From NCBI RefSeq assembly GCF_027116575.1, contig NZ_CP098252.1, forward strand, positions 2,046,001 through 2,110,000: DNA of 64,000 nt, given 5' to 3'. The notes under the pieces are model-generated. The model saw only the letters and a program-made list of their open reading frames with translations, had not been told where the DNA came from and did not search any database. Below are positions 1 to 10,210 of this stretch, piece by piece. A program made the position numbers and the translations under genes. Within the stretch, counting starts at the first letter, position 1, and each line of letters starts with the position of its first letter. Origin of the DNA: Oxalobacter aliiformigenes (lineage in GTDB: Bacteria > Pseudomonadota > Gammaproteobacteria > Burkholderiales > Burkholderiaceae_D).

Positions 1-1
1 T

Positions 2-2164
2 ATTTTCCTTGTCTTTGTCATCATGTATCTGTTTCTGCAGAATTTCCGTTATACGATCATTCCGACGATCGTGGTTCCAATTGCACTGATGGGAACATTT
101 GCTGTCATGAAGGCACTGGGATTTTCGATCAACATGCTGACCATGTTCGGTATGGTGCTATCCATCGGTATCCTGATCGACGATGCTATCGTGGTGGTTG
201 AAAACGTGGAGCGTATCATGGCCGAAGAAGGGCTATCGCCCCGGGATGCCACGTACAAGGCGATGGGACAGATTACCGGAGCCATCATCGGCATTTCGCT
301 GGTTTTGACCGCTGTTTTTATTCCGATGGCTTTCTTCAGCGGTTCCGTTGGTGCCATTTACCGGCAATTCTCGATCACCATGGTCGCTTCCATGGTTTTT
401 TCCGCTTTCCTGGCCCTGTCGTTAACGCCCGCGCTGTGTGCGACCATTCTGAAACCGATCGATCCCGACGCTCATGGCGAGAAGAAAGGCTTTTTCGGCT
501 GGTTCAATCGGCGCTTCCATAATATGACGATGACATATGAACGCCAGGTTTCCAGAATGTTTAGCAAAACCATGCGTTATATGGCGATCTACGGCGCTAT
601 CGTTTTATGTGCCGCGTTCATGTTCTGGAAATTGCCGACGTCATTTTTGCCGGATGAAGACCAGGGATATGTCTACACCAATATCCAGCTTCCTGCGGGA
701 GCGACACAGGCCCGGACTCTGGAGACACTGAAGATTGTCGAAGACCAGTTCACGAAAGAACCGGGAGTTGAAGGCGTCATTACCGTTGTCGGTCACGGTT
801 TCTCAGGAAACGGACAAAACAGCGGTCTGGCATTCGTCACGCTGAAAGACTGGGGTGAAAGGGATTCCGACAATTCGGCCAGCTCGATCATACAAAGAGC
901 TTTCGGTCGCTTTTCCCAGATAAGGGATGCTATCGTTTTCCCCATGAATCCGCCCGCAATCCGTGAATTGGGTAATGAATCAGGATTTGTATTCCGCTTG
1001 CAGGATCGTTCCAGCAAGGGGAACGATGCACTGGTCGCTGCACGAAACCAGCTGCTCCAACTCGCCAGCGAAAGCAAGATTCTCAAGAACGTACGATTCG
1101 ACGGGATGGAAAATTCTCCCCAATTGTCGCTGGTCATCGATCGCGACAAGGCGAATGCATTGGGCGTTTCGTTCGAAGACATCAATACGACCCTGTCAAC
1201 CGCCTTTGGTTCGAATTACGTCAACGATTTTGACAGCAAGGGACGGCAACAGCGCGTCATCGTCCAGCTGGAGGCAAGCGAACGCATGACTCCGGAAGAT
1301 TTCAAGAACCTGTATGTACGCAATGCATCCGGAACCATGGTACCATTCTCGGCCTTCATATCAACCGAATGGAAAAACGGTCCAATCCAGCTGATCCGGT
1401 ACAATGGATATCCATCCATGCGTATTACCGGTTCTCCTGCTGACGGCTACAGTACAGGTGATGCCATGAATGAGATGGCAGCCCTGATGCAACAGCTGCC
1501 CGAAGGTTTCGGGTACGAATGGACAGGCCAATCCCTGGAAGAACTGTCTTCCGGCGCACAGGCTCCGATGTTATACGCCCTTTCATTACTGGCTGTCTTT
1601 CTCTGTCTGGCCGCTCTTTATGAAAGTACGTCTATTCCGGTTGCCGTGCTCCTCGTGGTCCCGCTGGGTGTCATCGGCGCCCTCATCGGCGTGTTCCTGC
1701 GCGACATGCCCAATGACGTGTACTTCAAGGTCGGTCTGATCGCCACGATCGGTCTGTCCGCCAAGAATGCGATTCTGATCGTTGAATTTGCCAAGGATCT
1801 TCAGGCTCAGGGTAAAGGACTCGTCCGTTCGACCCTGGAAGCTGTACGCCTGCGTTTCCGGCCGATTATCATGACTTCGCTGGCCTTCATTCTCGGTGTC
1901 GTACCGCTGGCTATCGCTTCCGGCGCCGGTTCCGCCGCACAGCGGGCTATCGGAACAGGCGTCCTGTTTGGCATGATTACAGCGACTATTCTGGCCGTAT
2001 ATCTGGTTCCGATATTCTTTATCGTTGTCCGTTCCCTTTTCGCGGGTAGCAAACGCCAGCAGGCAATGTATGCGCGGAACAACACACAGGACCGCAAAAA
2101 ACCGTGGAAAATCGCATGGGAATTTCTGAGTCGTGGAAGCAAGAAGGACAAAACTGATGATTAA
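2..2164 (+). CDS. RND multidrug efflux pump, inner-membrane subunit (5' truncated by window edge)
   Basis: C-terminal two thirds of an AcrB/MexB-type HAE1 transporter. It would take drugs from the periplasm or inner membrane and expel them through a tripartite complex, driven by protons. The reading frame is open to the window edge, so the real start lies outside. The TM4 proton-relay pair is visible in [15 protein letters not shown], and the TM10 lysine in [16 protein letters not shown]. The typical porter-domain and final TM segments follow. Its stop overlaps the next gene, an outer-membrane factor, by 8 bases, so the two form one operon; the adaptor subunit would be expected upstream. Substrate specificity cannot be read from the sequence. 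Confidence 0.95.
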   Translation: MFLVFVIMYLFLQNFRYTIIPTIVVPIALMGTFAVMKALGFSINMLTMFGMVLSIGILIDDAIVVVENVERIMAEEGLSPRDATYKAMGQITGAIIGISLVLTAVFIPMAFFSGSVGAIYRQFSITMVASMVFSAFLALSLTPALCATILKPIDPDAHGEKKGFFGWFNRRFHNMTMTYERQVSRMFSKTMRYMAIYGAIVLCAAFMFWKLPTSFLPDEDQGYVYTNIQLPAGATQARTLETLKIVEDQFTKEPGVEGVITVVGHGFSGNGQNSGLAFVTLKDWGERDSDNSASSIIQRAFGRFSQIRDAIVFPMNPPAIRELGNESGFVFRLQDRSSKGNDALVAARNQLLQLASESKILKNVRFDGMENSPQLSLVIDRDKANALGVSFEDINTTLSTAFGSNYVNDFDSKGRQQRVIVQLEASERMTPEDFKNLYVRNASGTMVPFSAFISTEWKNGPIQLIRYNGYPSMRITGSPADGYSTGDAMNEMAALMQQLPEGFGYEWTGQSLEELSSGAQAPMLYALSLLAVFLCLAALYESTSIPVAVLLVVPLGVIGALIGVFLRDMPNDVYFKVGLIATIGLSAKNAILIVEFAKDLQAQGKGLVRSTLEAVRLRFRPIIMTSLAFILGVVPLAIASGAGSAAQRAIGTGVLFGMITATILAVYLVPIFFIVVRSLFAGSKRQQAMYARNNTQDRKKPWKIAWEFLSRGSKKDKTDD

Positions 2165-3611
2165 AAAATGTACTCTGGTTTTACTGGCAGCCGGTATTTT
2201 AAGCAGTTGCAGTATGGCTCCGACTTATGTCCGGCCGGATGCCCCGATCGAAAATCAATTCCCGGGCAATACGGATTCTTCCACAAAAACACCTGCATCC
2301 GAAATCGGATGGAATGAGTTCTTTCGTGAACCGCGCCTCAAGGCACTGATTGCTGCCGCTATTGAGAACAACCGTGATCTGCGGCTGGCTGCATTGAATA
2401 TTGAGGAAGCCCGGGCACTCTATAACGTTCAGTGGGCCGATCGCCTGCCGACATTCCAGGTTGAGGGCGAGACGTCAAGAGCGAGGAGTGTCAGCACATC
2501 ATCCCCCGGAATGGTTACGTCAGGCAATTACACCGTAGGACTGGGCCTGTCTGCCTTTGAGCTGGATTTCTTCGGAAGAGTCAAAAGCCTGACTGATGCC
2601 GCACTGGCACAGTATCTGGCAACGGAAGAAGCGCAACGCTCCGTCTATATCAGTCTTGTTTCGGAAGTCGCCAAAACCTATCTGACCGAACGCGCGCAAA
2701 CAAAACAGATCGAGCTGGCAAAGAAATCGTATGAATCATACAAGCATTCCTACGAGTTGATGCAAAAGCGCTACGAGGTCGGTGCATCTTCCGCCCTGGA
2801 ACTGAGACAGTATGAAACGCTGATGCAATCCGCACTTGTCTCGTTATCGACACTGGAACGGCAACGCGCCCAGACCGAAAACGCACTGGTCATTCTGATA
2901 GGAGGCAAACAGATCAAGGACCTGCCTCCACCGCATGATCTCTCCGAAGACGATATCCTGCAGGACATTCCGGCGGGTCTTCCTTCGGATTTGCTGGCAA
3001 ACAGGCCGGATATCCGACAGTATGAACAGCTTCTGAAAGCGGCAAATGCCAATATCGGAGCGGCAAGAGCGGCTTTTTTCCCGCGAATCACGTTGACCGC
3101 CTTTGCGGGAACGGCCAGCTCAAGCTTGTCCGGCCTGTTCGATGCCGGGACGGGTGCATGGACATTCACTCCGCAGCTGACGCTGCCGATTTTCGATGCC
3201 GGTCGCAATATGGCGAACCTCGATCTGGCCGAGGCCCGCAAAAACATCGCTATCGTCAATTATGAAAAAGCCATCCAGACCGCCTTCAAGGAAGTCGCCG
3301 ATGCACTGACGGCACGGGATTGGCTGAACGAACAGGTGAAGGCACAGGCAGCGGTCCTGAATTCCGAAACAGAACGCCTGAAGCTGTCTGAAGCGCGGTA
3401 TAACAACGGTATAGCCAGTTCCCTGGAGGTTTTCGATGCTCAAAGACAGCAGTTTGCGGCGGAACAGTCTCTTGTCGATGCACGACTTACACGCCTGATC
3501 AATGCGGTCGAACTGTATCGTTCTCTCGGAGGAGGACTGACCGACTCAAGTGTGGCAAAAACAGACGTTCAGAAAGAACAGCCTGTTCAACAGCCCAAGG
3601 AAAACGCGTAA
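2157..3611 (+). CDS. Outer-membrane efflux lipoprotein, OprM/NodT family
   Basis: Outer-membrane channel partner of the RND pump just upstream. The N-terminus is a lipoprotein signal with a lipobox ending LSSC at about residue 17, followed by [12 protein letters not shown], typical of NodT-family outer-membrane factors. Two OEP repeats with long coiled-coil helices fill the rest, and the length of about 484 residues is normal. I chose ATG 2157: it overlaps the upstream stop and is preceded by AAGGA at good spacing. An in-frame start at 2133 would place eight charged residues ahead of the signal peptide. A C-terminal Q/E/K-rich tail follows the last repeat. Confidence 0.93.
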   Translation: MIKKCTLVLLAAGILSSCSMAPTYVRPDAPIENQFPGNTDSSTKTPASEIGWNEFFREPRLKALIAAAIENNRDLRLAALNIEEARALYNVQWADRLPTFQVEGETSRARSVSTSSPGMVTSGNYTVGLGLSAFELDFFGRVKSLTDAALAQYLATEEAQRSVYISLVSEVAKTYLTERAQTKQIELAKKSYESYKHSYELMQKRYEVGASSALELRQYETLMQSALVSLSTLERQRAQTENALVILIGGKQIKDLPPPHDLSEDDILQDIPAGLPSDLLANRPDIRQYEQLLKAANANIGAARAAFFPRITLTAFAGTASSSLSGLFDAGTGAWTFTPQLTLPIFDAGRNMANLDLAEARKNIAIVNYEKAIQTAFKEVADALTARDWLNEQVKAQAAVLNSETERLKLSEARYNNGIASSLEVFDAQRQQFAAEQSLVDARLTRLINAVELYRSLGGGLTDSSVAKTDVQKEQPVQQPKENA

Positions 3612-3939
3612 CATGACCGTTTTCGATTCTTGCAGAATTTCAGGAATGCCTGCATAACGGGATAATTGCGATAGTCTGGATAAAATACGGATCCGGTGAT
3701 TAAATTGTCCCGTTTTTTTGGTTATAATCAATTCGTATTGTGCAAATGCTGGCATGATTTTCAGAAAATCCGTCTTTAAAAAATGATTGGCTATAACCGC
3801 AACATTTTCTATTGTGGATTACAATACTACCGTACGATGAATCATGCTTATGTAAGTTGATGTGTTTGTGAAACATCAGCTAAATGCATCTGGTATGGTT
3901 GTTTTTTAACAGACTCTTCCCTCATTTTCCGAGGACATC
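3612..3939. other. Intergenic region between efflux operon and trxA
   Basis: No convincing gene. It holds the large hairpin and T-run listed separately, immediately followed by TATAAT at 3723-3728, a possible -10 element without a good -35. Further on there is a short inverted repeat, TGATGT at 3858-3863 and ACATCA at 3873-3878, about 60 bases before trxA. A weak TTGATG/TAAATG pair with an 18-base spacer overlaps it and could be the proximal trxA promoter. The stretch is clearly more A+T-rich than the flanking genes. Confidence 0.4.
3656..3719 (+). terminator. Probable intrinsic terminator of the efflux operon
   Basis: Twelve-base arms AACGGGATAATT (3656-3667) and AATTGTCCCGTT (3703-3714) are complementary apart from a T-G pair and are followed by seven Ts (3713-3719). 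The 35-base loop contains a small CGGATCCG palindrome, so the stem may be branched. The T-run directly abuts a TATAAT hexamer. Confidence 0.6.
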
Positions 3940-4266
3940 ATGACTGACAATATCAAAACCATCAGCGACGCTTCTTTTGAAGCGGACGTACTCCATTCCG
4001 ACAAACCTGTCCTCGTTGATTTCTGGGCAGAATGGTGCGGCCCGTGCAAAATGGTCGCTCCTGTCATTGACGAAGTCGCAAAGGAATATGCCGGCAAAGT
4101 CAACTTTGCAAAAATGGATGTCGATTCCAACCAGGCTACACCGGCCAAGTTCGGCATTCGCGGTATTCCGACATTGATTTTGTTCAAGAATGGCGCTATT
4201 GTTTCCCAAAAAGTAGGGGCATTGAGCAAAAGCCAGCTAATGGCTTTTATTGACAGCAATATCTGA
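3940..4266 (+). CDS. trxA: Thioredoxin 1
   Basis: General cytoplasmic disulfide reductase that keeps ribonucleotide reductase and other enzymes reduced, itself recharged by thioredoxin reductase. The 108-residue length is standard. The active site WCGPC lies at residues 32-36, and the conserved cis-proline loop GIRGIPT follows with Pro77. The ATG has a GAGGA Shine-Dalgarno about 6 bases upstream. The gene is monocistronic or weakly linked to rho, with a hairpin between them. The trxA-rho order is common in Betaproteobacteria and Gammaproteobacteria. Confidence 0.97.
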   Translation: MTDNIKTISDASFEADVLHSDKPVLVDFWAEWCGPCKMVAPVIDEVAKEYAGKVNFAKMDVDSNQATPAKFGIRGIPTLILFKNGAIVSQKVGALSKSQLMAFIDSNI

Positions 4267-4279
4267 TATCATCATCAAC

Positions 4280-4300
4280 GGCGGTGAAAACACCGCCTTT
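4280..4300 (+). terminator. Hairpin terminator after trxA
   Basis: Perfect GGCGGTG/CACCGCC stem (4280-4286 and 4291-4297) with an AAAA loop, starting 13 bases after the trxA stop and followed by only TTTCAT. The short T-run suggests incomplete termination, so some read-through into rho is possible. Confidence 0.65.
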
Positions 4301-4374
4301 CATACATCGTCATCAATCATCAGCTGCAAACCTCTTCTTGTTTCTCTCTGGTTGTGAATCTTAAGTTTTAAATT

Positions 4375-5637
4375 ATGCATTTATCCGAACTAAAGTCTCT
4401 GCATGTGTCCGCACTGCTGGAAATGGCGCTTAGCCTTGATATCGATAACGCTGCACGTATGCGCAAACAGGAACTGATGTTTGCCATTCTGAAAAAACGG
4501 GCCAAAGCGGGTGAACAGGTATATGGTGACGGTGCACTCGAAATACTCCCCGACGGTTTCGGCTTCCTTCGCTCACCGGATGCCAGTTATATGGCATCGA
4601 CAGACGATATCTATATTTCCCCTTCCCAGATCAGGCGTTTCAATCTTCATACGGGTGACTCCATTGAAGGTGAAGTCAGAACGCCCAAGGATGGAGAGCG
4701 GTATTTTGCATTGGTCAAAGTCGATAAAGTCAACGGCGCCCCTCCCGAAGCATCCAAACACCGGATGCTGTTCGAAAACCTGACACCGCTGCATCCGGAT
4801 GAACCGCTCAAACTGGAACGCGATATCAGCGCACAGGAAAATATTACCGGTCGCATTATCGATATGATTGCTCCGATCGGCAAAGGCCAGCGCGGTTTGC
4901 TGGTTGCCTCTCCCAAATCCGGTAAAACCGTCATGCTGCAACATATGGCTCATGCCATTACAGCCAATCACCCGGACGTCACTCTCTTCGTGCTCCTGAT
5001 TGATGAACGCCCGGAAGAAGTGACGGAAATGCAGCGCTCTGTCCGTGGCGAAGTGATTGCATCCACTTTTGACGAACCGGCAACCAGACATGTTCAGGTT
5101 GCCGAAATGGTACTGGAAAAGGCGAAACGACTGGTCGAAATGAAAAAGGATGTGGTTATTCTTTTAGACTCGATTACCCGTCTGGCCCGTGCCTACAATA
5201 CCGTCATTCCGGCCTCCGGCAAAGTCCTGACCGGCGGCGTGGATGCCAACGCTCTCCAGCGCCCGAAACGCTTCTTCGGTGCTGCCCGCAATGTGGAAGA
5301 AGGCGGTTCCCTGACTATCATCGCCACAGCACTGGTCGAGACCGGCAGCCGGATGGACGATGTGATCTATGAAGAATTCAAGGGAACCGGCAATATGGAA
5401 GTTCACCTTGAGCGCCGGCTGGCAGAAAAACGTGTTTATCCGGCGATCAATCTGAACAAGTCCGGAACCCGTCGCGAGGAACTGCTGATCAAGCCCGATC
5501 AGTTGCAGAAAATATGGATTCTGCGCAAACTGCTCTATGGCATGGATGAAATTGAAGCGATGGAATTCATTCTCGATAAAATGAAAGCGACCAAAAACAA
5601 TGCCGATTTTTTCGACCTGATGCGTCGTGGCGGCTAG
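4375..5637 (+). CDS. rho: Transcription termination factor Rho
   Basis: Hexameric RNA-dependent ATPase/helicase that ends transcription at C-rich untranslated RNA. The N-terminal helical and cold-shock-like RNA-binding domain spans roughly residues 1-125, with GFGFLR visible. The RecA-like motor has Walker A SPKSGKT at residues 179-185 and Walker [15 protein letters not shown], followed by the Q/R-loop region [20 protein letters not shown]. The length of 420 residues is typical. The start MHLSELK matches the family, but no Shine-Dalgarno precedes this ATG (the upstream bases are A/T-rich). About 75 bases separate it from the trxA hairpin; whether this leader takes part in autoregulation, as in E. 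coli, cannot be told from the sequence. Confidence 0.97.
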   Translation: MHLSELKSLHVSALLEMALSLDIDNAARMRKQELMFAILKKRAKAGEQVYGDGALEILPDGFGFLRSPDASYMASTDDIYISPSQIRRFNLHTGDSIEGEVRTPKDGERYFALVKVDKVNGAPPEASKHRMLFENLTPLHPDEPLKLERDISAQENITGRIIDMIAPIGKGQRGLLVASPKSGKTVMLQHMAHAITANHPDVTLFVLLIDERPEEVTEMQRSVRGEVIASTFDEPATRHVQVAEMVLEKAKRLVEMKKDVVILLDSITRLARAYNTVIPASGKVLTGGVDANALQRPKRFFGAARNVEEGGSLTIIATALVETGSRMDDVIYEEFKGTGNMEVHLERRLAEKRVYPAINLNKSGTRREELLIKPDQLQKIWILRKLLYGMDEIEAMEFILDKMKATKNNADFFDLMRRGG

Positions 5638-5668
5638 TCGGACTGGAAAAACAGTCCGCCGTATCGAT

Positions 5669-5708
5669 AACGGTTATCTGCCCGAATAGAACAGATAACC
5701 GTTTTTTG
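5669..5708 (+). terminator. Intrinsic terminator of rho
   Basis: Perfect 12-base arms AACGGTTATCTG (5669-5680) and CAGATAACCGTT (5692-5703), ending in six Ts (5702-5707). A smaller stem CGGACTG/CAGTCCG (5639-5645, 5652-5658) directly follows the rho stop. The gene for Rho therefore ends at a Rho-independent site. Confidence 0.85.
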
Positions 5709-5917
5709 TTATGGTTTTTTATTCGTCTCACCGATTTAAAGCCGGAAAAATCATTCTGGTTTCCGTTTTTCCCGATCACGGAATTTTTTGTAATAAATGT
5801 TTTCTCTGTTTTAAAGATATCCGATAATAAAGAGAATGTTCGATAACTGCAAAAAAGCAATCTCGTCGAGATCAGTAATTTTCCTTATCACAATAAAACG
5901 GTTCAGGGAGTGAGTAT

Positions 5918-6331
5918 ATGGATCTAAAAGGAACGAAAACCGAAAAAAACATTATTGAGGCCTTCATACAAGAAACCCAGTCTGCCATGACTTACGATTA
6001 CGCGGCATATCGCGCCGATGTGGAAGGTCACAATGAAATCACGACAAAGCTGCGTTCCAGTGCGGCAATCCGGCGCGGGCACGCGATGGGAAACATGCAA
6101 CTGTTGCAGAAAGATCCTGTAACCGGTTTGCGTACCAATATCACCCGCCTGAACCTGCAATCGGCCATCGAAAAAGCCACCCGGCTCTATCACGATGTCT
6201 ATCCCAAAATGGCTGAAACTGCCCGTGAAGAAAATCTGGAAGATATCGCCAACTGGTTCGAGACGCTGGCCAAAGCCGAAAGAATGGAAGCCAAATTATA
6301 CGAGGAAGCGCTGAAAATATTGCTCGACTAA
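5918..6331 (+). CDS. Rubrerythrin-like four-helix protein with altered iron ligands
   Basis: The first 25 residues (LKGTKTEKNIIEAFIQE) and the segment DVYPKMAETAREEN match the ferritin-like domain of rubrerythrins, which reduce hydrogen peroxide in anaerobes. The protein stops at 137 residues, so the C-terminal rubredoxin domain is absent. Aligned by eye, Glu19 and His55 of the diiron site remain. The Glu of the first ExxH motif is Arg52, and the two central-helix glutamates fall on Ala87 and Leu90. The last motif reads ExxE (121-124). It may be a structural or regulatory relative rather than a working peroxidase. A strong GGGAG Shine-Dalgarno supports the start. It stands alone between two terminators. 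Confidence 0.75.
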   Translation: MDLKGTKTEKNIIEAFIQETQSAMTYDYAAYRADVEGHNEITTKLRSSAAIRRGHAMGNMQLLQKDPVTGLRTNITRLNLQSAIEKATRLYHDVYPKMAETAREENLEDIANWFETLAKAERMEAKLYEEALKILLD

Positions 6332-6357
6332 CCCCCCTGCCCCATTTTCAGAACAAA

Positions 6358-6398
6358 ACAGGCAGACACGTCCGAAACATGTCTGCCTGTTGTTTTTT
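6358..6398. terminator. Bidirectional terminator between convergent genes
   Basis: Perfect 11-base arms ACAGGCAGACA (6358-6368) and TGTCTGCCTGT (6380-6390). They are followed by TGTTTTTT on the plus strand and preceded by GAACAAA, which reads as a short T-rich tail on the minus strand. It separates the rubrerythrin-like gene from the convergent flavoprotein gene. Confidence 0.85.
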
Positions 6399-6407
6399 CA
6401 ATTCCGT

Positions 6408-7652
6408 TTATTCTTCCGGAAGCAGAATTTCCTGATTCTTGCTGAACTGGTAATCACGGAAAATATGCTCGGCACTCACGATCCGGTAAGTGCCATCTGC
6501 CAGTTTGCGAGTCGTATCTTTCAAACGATAAGTATAATGACCACAAGTCCAGACATTATAATTCCGCATATGCGTACATAAACAGGTTTTGTCTTCTATG
6601 CAGATATTCTTGCCGTCAGGATGACGTTCCAGCTCACGATAATACGATTTCAGGTATTCGCATTTCCCGTTTTCAAGTATGTACCCATAAGATTCGCAAT
6701 TCGGCCGCAGGCCTTTGGCAATAGCCGGAGACTGCTTCAGCATTCGCATCGGATAACCTGTGGGCGAAATCTGGTTTACCTCGATATCATCCGCGCTGGC
6801 TTTCAGATATTCCTGCTTGACATCATCAGGCAACCCGCTTTCTTTCGATACAGTAAAACGGGTTGCGACCTGAACACCGGACACCCCGTTTTCCAGAAAA
6901 GAAACTGCATCGGAACCGGTGAATATCCCTCCGGCAGCAATCAGGGGAATATTCAGTTTTTCCGTTTTCAGAAATTGGGCAATTTCGGCAACGATCGTCT
7001 TCAAATCGTACTTCGCCCAATCCATACCGAACCCAAGATGGCCTCCGGCCAACGGGCCCTCCACAACGACATAATCAGGCAAGCGGTTCAATTTGACATT
7101 GCGACGCAAAAAGATTTGCAACGCCCGCAGGGAAGAAACGATGATACCCAGCTTGGCATCCCTGAAACGTGGATGATCCTCAATCAGCCGAAACGAATTC
7201 GGATGCAGCCCGGCAGCAAGTGTTATCCCGTCAATCCCGGCGTCCAGAGCGGCACGAAGTCTGACACGCAGCGTATCGCGCGAGGCATTCATGGTCAGTT
7301 TTTCCATGCAATTGGTGAAAATCAGACCATCGCCCCGCTTTTTTTCCATGACGTTACGGACATGCAGCTTCGTCGACTCCTCAATCGCCCCGAGATCGAA
7401 ATGAATTTCGCTTTTATCCTGAATTTTGATGTAATTCTTGTACTGGCGTGTTTTGTCCCGGGTGAAATGAGTGCCGAAGTAACGGTCAGCCGTGTCGAGC
7501 GACATGGCATCGGAAATATGGCCAATACCGCCCAGACGGGCTGCCTCAAGAGCCAGTTGCGGAGTGGAGATGTCGACGCCCATCCCTCCGATAATGATCG
7601 GTACATATTCCTTTCCGTTGAAAACCAGCCGGAAATCATCAACACATTTCAT
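6408..7652 (-). CDS. Nitronate monooxygenase-family flavoprotein with Cys-rich C-terminal extension
   Basis: FMN-binding TIM barrel of the 2-nitropropane dioxygenase/FabK class. Visible signatures are the N-terminal PIIIGGMGVDIST, the segment VVVEGPLAGGHLG, and the phosphate-binding part PLIAAGGIFTG...GVSGVQVATRF. The barrel occupies about residues 1-310. The rest holds six cysteines at 319, 331, 351, 357, 359 and 370 (including CLC and a nearby CGH), an arrangement that suggests a metal or Fe-S site. Typical nitronate monooxygenases of about 320-360 residues lack this tail. The substrate is unknown; nitronates, enoyl-ACP or quinones are possible. The ATG is preceded by AAGGA. It is monocistronic. 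Confidence 0.8.
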   Translation of the reverse strand: MKCVDDFRLVFNGKEYVPIIIGGMGVDISTPQLALEAARLGGIGHISDAMSLDTADRYFGTHFTRDKTRQYKNYIKIQDKSEIHFDLGAIEESTKLHVRNVMEKKRGDGLIFTNCMEKLTMNASRDTLRVRLRAALDAGIDGITLAAGLHPNSFRLIEDHPRFRDAKLGIIVSSLRALQIFLRRNVKLNRLPDYVVVEGPLAGGHLGFGMDWAKYDLKTIVAEIAQFLKTEKLNIPLIAAGGIFTGSDAVSFLENGVSGVQVATRFTVSKESGLPDDVKQEYLKASADDIEVNQISPTGYPMRMLKQSPAIAKGLRPNCESYGYILENGKCEYLKSYYRELERHPDGKNICIEDKTCLCTHMRNYNVWTCGHYTYRLKDTTRKLADGTYRIVSAEHIFRDYQFSKNQEILLPEE

Positions 7653-7948
7653 TGCTATCCTTGGACTACTGTTAAAGTTAGGCGCCTATTTTTGTTTCTT
7701 TTAGATCAAAGGGAGCCAAAAATACGTAATTGCGTCGAACTTGTTCATAAATAGTCCCAAATCCTGATAAATGCGCTTCTATTTTTTCTGAACAAGCACA
7801 AGCCACTATTTCTGATCGAGGCCCGACAAGCCAAACTGCACCATTATAATTTTACCTTGCGATAATGCAAGAGCGGAACCGGAAATACACAACATATCGA
7901 AATATCCCTGCAGTACTGCTCCTGTTCCGCACTTTTATCATGGATTGA

Positions 7949-8788
7949 TCAATGCGACATCAAAACGGGGATATCAGATTCACCCAGTACGGTTCGGGTC
8001 ACACCACCCAGCAAGAACTCTCTGAACCGTGTATGACCGTACCCTCCCATAACCAGCAAATCCGTTGACTGCTGTTTACCCAGTTCCAGCAATGCTGTTC
8101 CGATATGTTTGTTTTTTTGCGGAGGCAATACTTCCACGTTAATGCCATGCCGGGCCAGATACAAGGCGATATCGCTTCCGGCAAGTTCCGCATTCACATC
8201 AGGTTCATTATCGACATTGTACATAACGACCTGCACCAGTTCGGCTCTTTTCAGAATCGGTATGGCGTCCGCCACAGCCCGTATCGATTCACGGCTCGCG
8301 TTCCAGCATATCATCACCCGATTGCCGACCGTGTCCTTTTCATAGCCGGGTGGAATAATCAGAACAGGTCTTCCGGAGTTCATCATGACATATTCCGGAA
8401 AATCCGGAGCGACAATAGGTGATTTTTCCTCCAGATTGGTCCGCCCGATGACAATCAGATCAGCGACACGTCCCAGCAGGCTGATTCCCTGATTGGCTTC
8501 TCCGTCCACAATTCTCCCCTCATAAGAAGGCGCATCCATTCTCTTGACCTCCGTCTCGAATTCCCGGACAAAACGGGCCGCCCTTTCGTGGAGGAATTTC
8601 AGATGAGAAGCGAGAACCGGATCCTTTTCATCTATGTGAGCCTGTTGAAACGTCAGTGTTGAAATACCGATCATTGCGACGCCAATCAGACAGGCATCTT
8701 CCGCAATAGCAAGATTCGCAGCAATACGCACACGGTGTTCTGCAATCGATTTTTTATCCAGATGAACCAGTATCGTTTTATATGACAT
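7949..8788 (-). CDS. Tandem universal stress protein (two UspA domains)
   Basis: Cytoplasmic stress protein made of two fused Usp domains, about residues 1-145 and 155-279. The first begins MSYKTILVHLD. The second ends with the ATP-binding signature GGYGHTRFREFLLGGVTRTV, whereas the first domain lacks a clear copy of it, so probably only one domain binds nucleotide. The length is typical of UspE-like tandem proteins. The Shine-Dalgarno GGAGG lies 5 bases before the ATG. It follows lysC on the same strand after 78 bases; about 300 bases of unassigned DNA (7653-7948) separate it from the flavoprotein gene downstream. Confidence 0.9.
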   Translation of the reverse strand: MSYKTILVHLDKKSIAEHRVRIAANLAIAEDACLIGVAMIGISTLTFQQAHIDEKDPVLASHLKFLHERAARFVREFETEVKRMDAPSYEGRIVDGEANQGISLLGRVADLIVIGRTNLEEKSPIVAPDFPEYVMMNSGRPVLIIPPGYEKDTVGNRVMICWNASRESIRAVADAIPILKRAELVQVVMYNVDNEPDVNAELAGSDIALYLARHGINVEVLPPQKNKHIGTALLELGKQQSTDLLVMGGYGHTRFREFLLGGVTRTVLGESDIPVLMSH

Positions 8789-8866
8789 ACACGCCTCCGA
8801 GTTTGTTTTTTCAGCGGAAAGAGACTGTCAGAAACCATCAGACGAAAAGCCTGGAAAATATGTTTT

Positions 8867-10120
8867 CTACACTTTTTCCAGTCCGAATGCCTTATGCAAC
8901 GCCCTCACAGCCAGCTCCATATATTTCTCATCGATAATGACTGAAATCTTGATTTCAGAAGTCGAAATCATCAGGATGTTGATTCCTTCTTCAAAAAGCG
9001 TTTCGAACATCTTGGATGCGACTCCGACATGACTTCGCATACCGATCCCGATAGCGGAAACTTTCGAGACTTTCGCATCCCCGATGATATCGGTGGCACC
9101 GACTTCTGCCTTGACCTTGTGGTTTAACAGATCCATTGCACGGTTATAATCCGGACGCGGTACGGTAAAAGTAAAATCGGTTTTTCCACCAACAGACTGA
9201 TTCTGGATGATCATATCGACTTCAATATTGGCGTCGGCTATAGCGCCGAGAATCTGGAAAGCGACGCCCGGGCGGTCAGGCACACCCAGCACCGTGATTT
9301 TCGCTTCATCCCGACTGAATGCAATACCGGAAATAACAGTTTGTTCCATATCTGTGTTTTCTTCTTCAAAAGTAATCAATGTACCGGACCGGGATTCTTC
9401 CTCCAGAGGCATGTCCGGATCGGTCAGCGATGACAATACCCGCGTTGGGACATGGTAACTGCCGGCAAGCTCTACTGAACGTGTCTGCAAAACCTTGGAT
9501 CCCAGGGAAGCCATCTCCAGCATTTCTTCAAAAGTGATTTTCCTGAGTCTTCTTGCATCGGTCACCACACGCGGATCCGTCGTATATACGCCATCCACGT
9601 CTGTATAGATGAGACATTCCGAAGCCTTGAGAGCCGCAGCCATTGCCACGGCAGAGGTATCGGAACCGCCACGGCCAAGTGTTGTGATATTCCCTGCTTC
9701 GCTGATTCCCTGAAAACCGGCAATGATGACAATCTTTCCTTTCCCGAGATTTTCCCTGATCCGCTCATCGTCGATAGATTGAATACGCGCCTTGGTATGG
9801 GACGTATCTGTTTTGACAGGGACCTGCCATCCGGTAAACGATACCGCTTCTTTTCCAAGCTGCATCAGTGCCATCGACAGCAAACCGATCGAAACCTGTT
9901 CTCCGGTAGAGGTCACCATATCCAGTTCACGCTGGTCGGGTTCCGGCATGATTTCCTTTGCCAGACCGATCAGCCGATTGGTTTCACCCGCCATCGCGGA
10001 AGGAACAACGACAACCTGGTAACCGGCATCATGCCACTTGGCAACCCGTCGCGCGACGTTTTTAATGCGATCAATCGACCCCATCGACGTGCCGCCATAT
10101 TTATGAACGACTAAAGCCAT
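8867..10120 (-). CDS. lysC: Aspartate kinase
   Basis: Phosphorylates aspartate as the first step of lysine, threonine, methionine and diaminopimelate synthesis. The N-terminal kinase domain starts VHKYGGTSMGS (residues 5-15) and carries TTLGRGGSDTSAV around residues 155-170. Two C-terminal ACT domains follow, with GVPDRPGVAFQILG and ISTSEIKISV visible. The single-chain length of 417 residues fits the betaproteobacterial monofunctional form that has an internal beta-subunit start. It lies downstream of tilS and accA on the same strand. No clear Shine-Dalgarno precedes the ATG. Confidence 0.96.
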   Translation of the reverse strand: MALVVHKYGGTSMGSIDRIKNVARRVAKWHDAGYQVVVVPSAMAGETNRLIGLAKEIMPEPDQRELDMVTSTGEQVSIGLLSMALMQLGKEAVSFTGWQVPVKTDTSHTKARIQSIDDERIRENLGKGKIVIIAGFQGISEAGNITTLGRGGSDTSAVAMAAALKASECLIYTDVDGVYTTDPRVVTDARRLRKITFEEMLEMASLGSKVLQTRSVELAGSYHVPTRVLSSLTDPDMPLEEESRSGTLITFEEENTDMEQTVISGIAFSRDEAKITVLGVPDRPGVAFQILGAIADANIEVDMIIQNQSVGGKTDFTFTVPRPDYNRAMDLLNHKVKAEVGATDIIGDAKVSKVSAIGIGMRSHVGVASKMFETLFEEGINILMISTSEIKISVIIDEKYMELAVRALHKAFGLEKV

Positions 10121-10210
10121 ATATTTTTCTAATGATCAAATGTAAATGAAAGTTCAGTTTTTAACTTTACCGTTTAGGGTAAAAATGTACAAGAGAAACA
10201 CCGGCGATTG

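Noticed and set aside
6621..7754. Long open frame of 377 codons on the plus strand
   Set aside because: It lies opposite the flavoprotein gene, has no Shine-Dalgarno and no recognisable domain. The minus-strand protein has clear motifs, so this is a shadow frame.
7860..7935. Inverted repeat AGCGGAAC/GTTCCGC after the UspA gene as terminator
   Set aside because: The loop of more than 45 bases and the absence of a T-run on the minus strand make it unconvincing.
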